64,000 bases of DNA, from contig NZ_JACJST010000019.1 of assembly GCF_014698305.1 (NCBI RefSeq), forward strand, positions 51,248 to 115,247, read 5' to 3'. Below are positions 58,363 to 64,000 of this stretch, piece by piece. Under the pieces are notes generated by a model that had not been told where the DNA came from, made no database searches, and saw nothing but the letters and a program-made list of their open reading frames with translations. This DNA comes from Anabaena lutea FACHB-196. Its GTDB lineage: Bacteria; Cyanobacteriota; Cyanobacteriia; Cyanobacteriales; Nostocaceae. Position 1 is the stretch's first letter. The number at the start of each line of letters is the position of its first letter. A program made the translations under genes and the position numbers.

Positions 58363-58968
58363 CTATCTCCCATTTTTCATCATCCAAACCAACATCCCTA
58401 AAATCTCTTCCACAGGTGGGAGAGCATAATCCATCAAATCAATAGTAACAGTATCACCCTCTAACTTTAAAAATCGCCATTGTGTACCACTACTAATTAC
58501 ACCATAAATAACGCTAGGGGGATTATTTTTAGCAGCATTAAATCTTTGTGCGGCCACCATCTCTGCAATACATTGTCCAAGCCCAGTTCTTAAATCAGCC
58601 TTTTTTGCTTCGACAATGACAATTACAGGCGCTTCAATTTCTAACACTTCAGGAGAACTACTTAATAGAAAATCGCAAATTCCATTAAGTCCCACTGACT
58701 CATCAACTGTAAAATCTTCACCTGAAAATAAACTAATTTGCCGATCTAAAATTCTTCTGACTTCTAACAAAACTGGGTAAATAATCCCTTCTGAACGTGC
58801 TTTTTCACTAGCAGAACCAGCCAGCGGCAAACTTTCTTCAAGATATGCTTTTAGCGTCGCAGATGGTTCAATTTTTTCAATAACAGGAATAAAACGCCCA
58901 CCTTCCTGAGTTTTTAAACCAAAAGCTTCTTTAACCTTACCAATAGATGTAAATTGACTATAAGACAT
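58363..58968 (-). CDS. PD-(D/E)XK-like protein carried by the nifH element
   Basis: 201 aa from ATG 58968 (MSYSQFTSIGKVKEAFGLKT); a start at 58980 adds MLQD. The core GICDFLLSS followed by VIVIVEAKKADL is the D...ExK pattern of nuclease-fold proteins; GQCIAEMVAAQRFN and YGVISSGTQWRFL are typical of a common cyanobacterial family. Its role is unknown; it lies on the same strand as the recombinase, 61 bp downstream of it. Confidence 0.8.
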   Translation of the reverse strand: MSYSQFTSIGKVKEAFGLKTQEGGRFIPVIEKIEPSATLKAYLEESLPLAGSASEKARSEGIIYPVLLEVRRILDRQISLFSGEDFTVDESVGLNGICDFLLSSSPEVLEIEAPVIVIVEAKKADLRTGLGQCIAEMVAAQRFNAAKNNPPSVIYGVISSGTQWRFLKLEGDTVTIDLMDYALPPVEEILGMLVWMMKNGR

Positions 58969-59028
58969 ATCTTGTAACATTCCCCATTTTAAAATATTAC
59001 TCTTTGCGCCTCTGCGTAAGGCTAACTC

Positions 59029-60456
59029 TTATCTTAACTCAATTTTCATCAAACTGTGTTTCATCTGCAACTTCAATCGTTCATTCTCAATTCTCAACCT
59101 CTCATTTTCTTGTTCCAATCTAATCACCATATCCTGTAAATCTTCCACCTTCGATTTTTTCTTAATTGCTTCCTCAATTGCAACCTTGCGATTTTCCAAA
59201 CTAAACCACTTTTGATAAATGGATGTGTGCATATTCACAGAATGACCCAAATTATCAGCAGCAGCTTTAATGGGAATCCCCATTAAATGCGCTCGAATTG
59301 CCCAACCATGCCGTAAATCATAGGGTTGAAAAGGAATCCCGACAAATCTAAACCATCTATCTGTACCATGTCGTGCGGAGTTGATTTCTCTACTCGTCAC
59401 TTTATCTTTAATTTTCGCTTTTAATAAATTAATTGCTTCTGTATCTGTTTTTAAATTAAAAGTTTCTACCCAACGCGGATATAATGGTAATGCTTCCCTT
59501 TCTCCAGTTTTGCATTCTTCATTAACACGCCATGTATTCATCGTATTTTCTGATGATAACCACCAATCTAGATCAGGATTAACAAAAATTTCAATTGGTC
59601 TTAATCCATAAGTTGCTAACATCCCATATACCCAACGCCAAAGTTGCCAATTATTTCTATCTTCCCTAGTTATCAACTTACTAGAACGATTAATAGCATA
59701 ATTTTCAAACTTCAGATATTCTTGTTCTATCTCTGCGTCAGTAGGTATATCACGCTTACGTTGAGAAGTAGCCTTTATTTTTAAATTACTCAATTCTGGA
59801 ACTTCTAAACCAGAACATTTACACAAAACCCTAATTACCTTAATTAATTCATTTTTGACACTATCCGATGAAGTGCAGAATTTCACAGCATCAATAAAAT
59901 TGGCATTTATGGCTAATTTATCTTTTGGCAAATGTGTTTTAGCAATATAGGAATAACTATTAAATGTATTGTTACTTTTGAGAGTGCGTTTTCTAGTTTT
60001 AAAATAGTTTTGCTCAAACTCAGAAATCAATTCTCCGATTGTGATGAATTTAGCTTTAAATCTAGTTTTGCCTAAATATTTATCAGTCCAGATAAATTGT
60101 TTTCTGGCAATCAATCTTCCTAATTCATTAGCTTCTTCTTCCGCAGTATTTAAACCATCAAAACTAAATGGTATTCCCAAAGAAATATCATATTGCTTTG
60201 TGCCGATACCGTTTTTATCAACATCACCTGGTTTAATAGGGAGGGTAGTTCTTAACTGTAATGAATTACCTGATTTTCTGACAGAAACACTCACCTTAGC
60301 GGCTTTTAGTCTAGCATTAATTGCCTTTAATTCTGTTGTCAGTTTTGCCGTTAGATGATTTTCTTGATTTTCTACTGCTTGCATTCTGCCTAAATATCCC
60401 CCATCGGTAATAGCTGTTTGGTGAAAATCGGCAAATGCTTCCTGTGTTCTGTCCAT
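59029..60456 (-). CDS. XisA/XisC-family tyrosine recombinase of the nifH element
   Basis: 475 aa. It belongs to the heterocyst excisase branch of tyrosine recombinases. The catalytic Arg is in TYGLRPIEIF, the box II segment is YDLRHGWAIRAHLMGIP, then LGHSVNMHTSIYQKW, which supplies His and the Tyr nucleophile. A C-terminal coiled coil follows (EDLQDMVIRLEQENERLRIE). It is encoded 110 bp inside the right end and reads inward, antisense to nifH. It is a paralogue of the protein at 62191 (GDVDKNG..KQYDISLGIP against GDVDRNG..KQYKISLGIP). It is expected to excise this element. Confidence 0.92.
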   Translation of the reverse strand: MDRTQEAFADFHQTAITDGGYLGRMQAVENQENHLTAKLTTELKAINARLKAAKVSVSVRKSGNSLQLRTTLPIKPGDVDKNGIGTKQYDISLGIPFSFDGLNTAEEEANELGRLIARKQFIWTDKYLGKTRFKAKFITIGELISEFEQNYFKTRKRTLKSNNTFNSYSYIAKTHLPKDKLAINANFIDAVKFCTSSDSVKNELIKVIRVLCKCSGLEVPELSNLKIKATSQRKRDIPTDAEIEQEYLKFENYAINRSSKLITREDRNNWQLWRWVYGMLATYGLRPIEIFVNPDLDWWLSSENTMNTWRVNEECKTGEREALPLYPRWVETFNLKTDTEAINLLKAKIKDKVTSREINSARHGTDRWFRFVGIPFQPYDLRHGWAIRAHLMGIPIKAAADNLGHSVNMHTSIYQKWFSLENRKVAIEEAIKKKSKVEDLQDMVIRLEQENERLRIENERLKLQMKHSLMKIELR

Positions 60457-60545
60457 ACCCTAGATTTACCCTAATAAAAAAACTGTTTACTCACAACAAT
60501 GATCACGGCAAACATTGTAGAAGATAAACATTTTCAGGCTATTAG

Positions 60546-61028
<483 letters not shown>

Positions 61029-61050
61029 TAATTAATCATTTAGGAACAGG

Positions 61051-61081
61051 AAAAAGGAAAACTCTACATAATTTCCTTTTT
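61051..61081 (+). terminator. nifH-nifD intergenic stem-loop 1
   Basis: AAAAAGGAAA (61051-61060) pairs perfectly with TTTCCTTTTT (61072-61081). A stem after nifH probably protects the abundant nifH message; read-through into nifD must occur. Confidence 0.55.
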
Positions 61082-61102
61082 ACCTTCCTTTTCCTCCCTA
61101 CA

Positions 61103-61119
61103 GGGGACATTAAGTCCCC
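61103..61119 (+). promoter_or_regulatory. nifH-nifD intergenic stem-loop 2
   Basis: GGGGAC (61103-61108) pairs with GTCCCC (61114-61119), loop ATTAA, 47 bp before nifD. It may act with stem-loop 1 in message processing. Confidence 0.45.
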
Positions 61120-61165
61120 AAACTCCATCCCTATCCCCGTTCCTTAGGAGCAAGAGAGACAGAAT

Positions 61166-62095
61166 ATGACTCCTCCAGATGACAAGAAGATTGTTGAACA
61201 AAGAAAAGAACTAGTTAAAGAAGTTCTCAAAGCTTACCCCGAAAAAGCTGCTAAAAAGCGCGAAAAGCACTTAAACGTATACGAAGAAGGTAAGGCAGAT
61301 TGCGGTGTTAAATCTAACATCAAATCTCTTCCTGGTGTAATGACCGCTCGTGGTTGTGCTTACGCAGGTTCTAAAGGTGTGGTCTGGGGTCCTATTAAGG
61401 ACATGATCCACATCAGCCACGGTCCCGTAGGTTGCGGTTACTGGTCTTGGTCTGGTCGTCGTAACTACTACATTGGTACAACAGGTGTTGACACCTTCGG
61501 TACCATGCACTTCACCTCTGATTTCCAAGAACGCGACATCGTATTCGGTGGAGACAAGAAACTCACCAAGTTAATTGAAGAATTAGATGTATTATTCCCC
61601 TTAAACCGTGGGGTTTCTATTCAATCTGAATGTCCCATCGGTCTAATTGGGGATGACATCGAAGCAGTAGCTAAGAAGACAGCTAAAACAATCGGTAAGC
61701 CAGTTATTCCTGTCCGTTGCGAAGGTTTCCGTGGTGTGTCTCAGTCTTTAGGACACCACATCGCTAACGACATGATTCGTGACTGGGTATTCCCCAGAGC
61801 CGACAAAGCTAAGAAAGACGGTACATTGAAGTTTGAAAGCACTCCTTATGACGTAGCCATCATTGGTGACTACAACATCGGTGGTGATGCTTGGGCCAGC
61901 CGGATTCTGTTAGAAGAAATCGGTTTGCGCGTTGTTGCTCAATGGTCTGGTGATGGTACAATCAACGAAATGTTGATGACCCCCAACGTGAAGATGAACC
62001 TCATCCACTGTTACCGCTCGATGAACTACATCAGCCGTCACATGGAAGAGGCCTACGGTATACCCTGTACAAAACATGAGTTAATGGTGTTGTAA
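61166..62095 (+). CDS. nifD: Nitrogenase MoFe protein alpha chain NifD, 5' part (interrupted)
   Basis: About 300 native residues of a subunit of roughly 480-500. It has the P-cluster cysteines in [17 protein letters not shown] and [11 protein letters not shown], and the FeMo-co Cys ligand in HCYRSMNYI. It departs from NifD after HMEEAYGIP: instead of the expected W-M-E-Y-N-F-F-G it reads CTKHELMVL and stops at 62095. The His442-type FeMo-co ligand lies in the missing part, beyond the window. Junction is therefore near 62050-62067. Without excision the product is non-functional. RBS AGGAGCAAGAG. Confidence 0.95.
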   Translation: MTPPDDKKIVEQRKELVKEVLKAYPEKAAKKREKHLNVYEEGKADCGVKSNIKSLPGVMTARGCAYAGSKGVVWGPIKDMIHISHGPVGCGYWSWSGRRNYYIGTTGVDTFGTMHFTSDFQERDIVFGGDKKLTKLIEELDVLFPLNRGVSIQSECPIGLIGDDIEAVAKKTAKTIGKPVIPVRCEGFRGVSQSLGHHIANDMIRDWVFPRADKAKKDGTLKFESTPYDVAIIGDYNIGGDAWASRILLEEIGLRVVAQWSGDGTINEMLMTPNVKMNLIHCYRSMNYISRHMEEAYGIPCTKHELMVL

Positions 62096-62190
62096 ACCAT
62101 GATTTAGTCCACGTCTAACTTTGCTCAACTTGAACAGTGTTCCCAGGGGACAGAAAATGGACTAAATTTTAAGCCAAATTTAAGACACCA

Positions 62191-63594
62191 ATGAAAATTT
62201 CTGATCAGGGCATTTTTGATGGGTATGAGCCACCTGCATCTACTGATGGTAGTTACAGAGGAATCCAAAAGCAGATGGCAGCAACTCAACAACATTTAGA
62301 GAAGAAATTTCAAAAGGCTCTAGCTGAGGCTAAAACTCGACTCAAGGCAGGGAAGGTAAAAGTTGGTTTGGTAGTGGCAAAGGACTCTATTCAGTTGCAA
62401 GCATCCTTACCAGTAAAGTCTGGGGATGTTGACCGTAATGGAACCGGGTACAAGCAGTACAAAATTTCTCTTGGCATCCCCGCTAGTTTGGATGGGGTCA
62501 AGACGGCTGAGGAGGAAGCGCAGGAGTTAGGGAAGTTAATTGCTCGTAAGCAGTTTGAGTGGACTGATAAATATTTAGGTAAACTTGCCAAAGTTAAAGA
62601 TGGTATCTCAACTGTTGGCGATACTTTAAAAGATTTTGAGATTAAATATTTTCAATCTCACAAGTTAACGGAAAAAAGTAAACATACATTCTCTTACTAC
62701 TTAGATTATCTAAAGCGGTACGTGGGACTAGACACGCCGTTAAACCAGGAATCAATAGATTTGGTAATAGCAAGTTTACAGAATGAACACGCGAAACAAA
62801 ATGCGGTTAAAACCTTGAAGGTTCTCAGGAATACCTTAAATATCACTACCTTTGCTTTAGACAATATCAAAATTAAAAAACCACAAACTCAAGCTAGGGA
62901 TATTCCTAGTGATGAGGATGTGGTTAAATATTTTCAGAATTTTTATAACTATTCAGTTTCTAGGAAAGGAACTATCAAACTAACTTGTTTAAACAGTTGG
63001 AAGATGTGGCAGTGGGTTTATGGAATGCTTGCCACATATGGATTACGACCACGGGAAGTATTTGTAAATCCTGAGGTTGATTGGTGGTTGAGTTCTGAAA
63101 ATGTTGATAATACTTGGAAGGTTGCACCGGAAACGAAGACAGGATATAGAGAGGCTTTACCTCTACATCCTGATTGGGTTGAGTTGTTTGATTTAAAGAA
63201 TCCTGAGTTTTTGGAACTGTTGAAAAGTCAGGTTGATGGTAGAACCAGTTTCACTGACATCAACACGATTAGAGTTAATTGTTCATCGTGGTTTAGACGG
63301 GTAAACGTTCCCTTTACACCATATGATTTACGCCACGCTTGGGCGATTAGAGCGCATATCATGGGTGTACCAATTAAGGCTGCTGCTGATAATTTGGGGC
63401 ATTCAGTAGAGATTCACACTGAGGTTTATCAGAAGTGGTTTAGTTTGGAGAATCGGAAAAAAGTTATCAAGTTGGCTGTTAATAAACTGGATGATATTGA
63501 GGTTCTAAAGGAAGAAAATGCCCGGTTAAGGGCTGAGGTTGAGTTGTTGAAAAGTGCGCTGGCTAGGAAGCAGGTGTCTGAGGTGTTGGGGTGA
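62191..63594 (+). CDS. xisA: XisA-family tyrosine recombinase of the nifD element
   Basis: 467 aa. Arg in TYGLRPREVF, box YDLRHAWAIRAHIMGVP, then LGHSVEIHTEVYQKW with His and the nucleophilic Tyr, and a C-terminal coiled coil (EVLKEENARLRAEVELL). Same family as the nifH-element enzyme, with the shared N-terminal blocks TAEEEAQELGKLIARKQF and EWTDKYLGKL, but clearly diverged. It lies just inside the left end of the nifD element and reads away from nifD, in the sense direction. The symbol is by family and position; orthology to PCC 7120 XisA is not tested. Confidence 0.9.
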   Translation: MKISDQGIFDGYEPPASTDGSYRGIQKQMAATQQHLEKKFQKALAEAKTRLKAGKVKVGLVVAKDSIQLQASLPVKSGDVDRNGTGYKQYKISLGIPASLDGVKTAEEEAQELGKLIARKQFEWTDKYLGKLAKVKDGISTVGDTLKDFEIKYFQSHKLTEKSKHTFSYYLDYLKRYVGLDTPLNQESIDLVIASLQNEHAKQNAVKTLKVLRNTLNITTFALDNIKIKKPQTQARDIPSDEDVVKYFQNFYNYSVSRKGTIKLTCLNSWKMWQWVYGMLATYGLRPREVFVNPEVDWWLSSENVDNTWKVAPETKTGYREALPLHPDWVELFDLKNPEFLELLKSQVDGRTSFTDINTIRVNCSSWFRRVNVPFTPYDLRHAWAIRAHIMGVPIKAAADNLGHSVEIHTEVYQKWFSLENRKKVIKLAVNKLDDIEVLKEENARLRAEVELLKSALARKQVSEVLG

Positions 63595-63687
63595 ATGCGC
63601 TGCGGTATTTTTGTAGCCACTCCAAAACCATTACCTGTAAGGCTTTTGGAAGTTTATTCCCCCAAAAATGTAGTAAGGCGATCGCTA

Positions 63688-64000
63688 TTATTTTAATTTT
63701 CTCAAATGATGAGAGTAGAAACTAATAGCAACTGTTGCCTTCGGAAACTTCACCCAACAGCAGAGGTCGATTCGCTCAACTACGCCTTTCTGTCCTTTCT
63801 TCTTCCCAGTGAGAATTACCACCTCATCCCCGACCTGTAAAGTTGTCAGCGGCGATTCTTTCAAAGCCACTATGTTTATCATTTGGATTGTAATTTCCTG
63901 TGATGGCACTCCTGGCAGAATACCAATTACTTCATCTTTAGTTGTTCGGATTGTTTTGATTTTAAATTTACCCTGTTCATCTTTCGTACCGTAGTAAACC
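63688..64000 (-). CDS. KOW-motif protein, C-terminal part (runs off the window)
   Basis: Minus-strand frame open from the edge (about 103 codons) to the stop at 63688. Near the C-terminus VGDEVVILTGKKKGQKGVVE is a KOW-like RNA/nucleic-acid-binding loop. The upstream part reads KIKTIRTTKDEVIGILPGVP. It converges with the recombinase gene and is part of the nifD element. The N-terminus is outside the window. Function unknown. Confidence 0.7.
   Translation of the reverse strand, partial: VYYGTKDEQGKFKIKTIRTTKDEVIGILPGVPSQEITIQMINIVALKESPLTTLQVGDEVVILTGKKKGQKGVVERIDLCCWVKFPKATVAISFYSHHLRKLK

Larger units (their letters stand above)
62067..64000. mobile_element. nifD excision element, left part only
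   Basis: Begins where nifD similarity ends (about 62067) and continues past the window. It contains a recombinase gene reading inward from the left end, plus a KOW-motif gene at the edge. Its right repeat and the nifD 3' half are not visible, so size and core repeat are unknown; the repeat should lie in TACGGTATACCCTG (62053-62066) or close to it. Confidence 0.8.

Noticed and set aside
57904..58390. Possible CRISPR array or coding frames in the repeat tract
   Set aside because: Units are degenerate, unevenly spaced and lack unique spacers; frames on both strands encode only low-complexity repeat-derived residues.

Overview
The window is a 64 kb chromosomal segment from a heterocyst-forming, nitrogen-fixing cyanobacterium (Nostocales, close to Anabaena/Nostoc). 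Supporting signs are the HIP1 octamer GCGATCGC throughout, heptanucleotide intergenic repeats (CCAAAAT- and TTCGTAA-type), a cyanoexosortase, an IctB-family protein, many Uma2-family genes and a nif cluster of the heterocyst type. The most telling signs are programmed-excision elements inside nifH and nifD, so this is the vegetative-cell arrangement.

Layout. 1-7.2 kb: a Ser/Thr kinase with an FGE-sulfatase domain (cut by the window edge), a MITE-like repeat, an exonuclease-ATPase fusion protein, and two rhomboid proteases flanking an unknown hydrophobic protein. 7.2-14.1 kb: an exopolysaccharide/cyanoexosortase block (Wzc-like chain-length protein, Wza-like exporter, exosortase-associated protein, cyanoexosortase B, DegT aminotransferase). 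14.5-27.3 kb: housekeeping genes (degenerate histidine kinase, IctB, smpB, NarL-type regulator, LMW phosphatase, YbaB, murB, murC, nadD, gap2, thiL). 27.3-40.5 kb: mixed housekeeping genes (cyclophilin, efp, accB, proS, acyltransferase) among Uma2 genes, toxin-antitoxin modules and repeats.

40.6-64 kb is the nitrogen-fixation region. On the minus strand lies a cysE/nifP - small gene - DUF2949 - (39-aa membrane peptide) - nifV - nifZ - nifT block. About 5.6 kb away, on the plus strand, is nifB-fdxN-nifS-nifU-nifH-nifD. The 5.6 kb between these divergent blocks holds Uma2 genes, VapBC- and HicAB-type modules, a DUF2141 protein and an oxidoreductase. The two blocks carry related upstream regions, with GAGTACAA boxes flanking iterated ACCCC boxes, which suggests a shared nif activator (CnfR/PatB is the obvious candidate).

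nifH is split after codon 145 by a 5,079-bp element bounded by the 8-bp direct repeat CCGTGAAG. Its removal restores a 296-residue NifH. The element carries a WD40 protein, a HIP1-rich minisatellite, a PD-(D/E)XK-like protein and an XisA/XisC-type recombinase. Only about 1 kb further on, nifD is broken after about 300 codons by a second element that starts with a paralogous recombinase and runs off the window. Both would have to be excised in heterocysts to make Fe protein and the MoFe alpha subunit.
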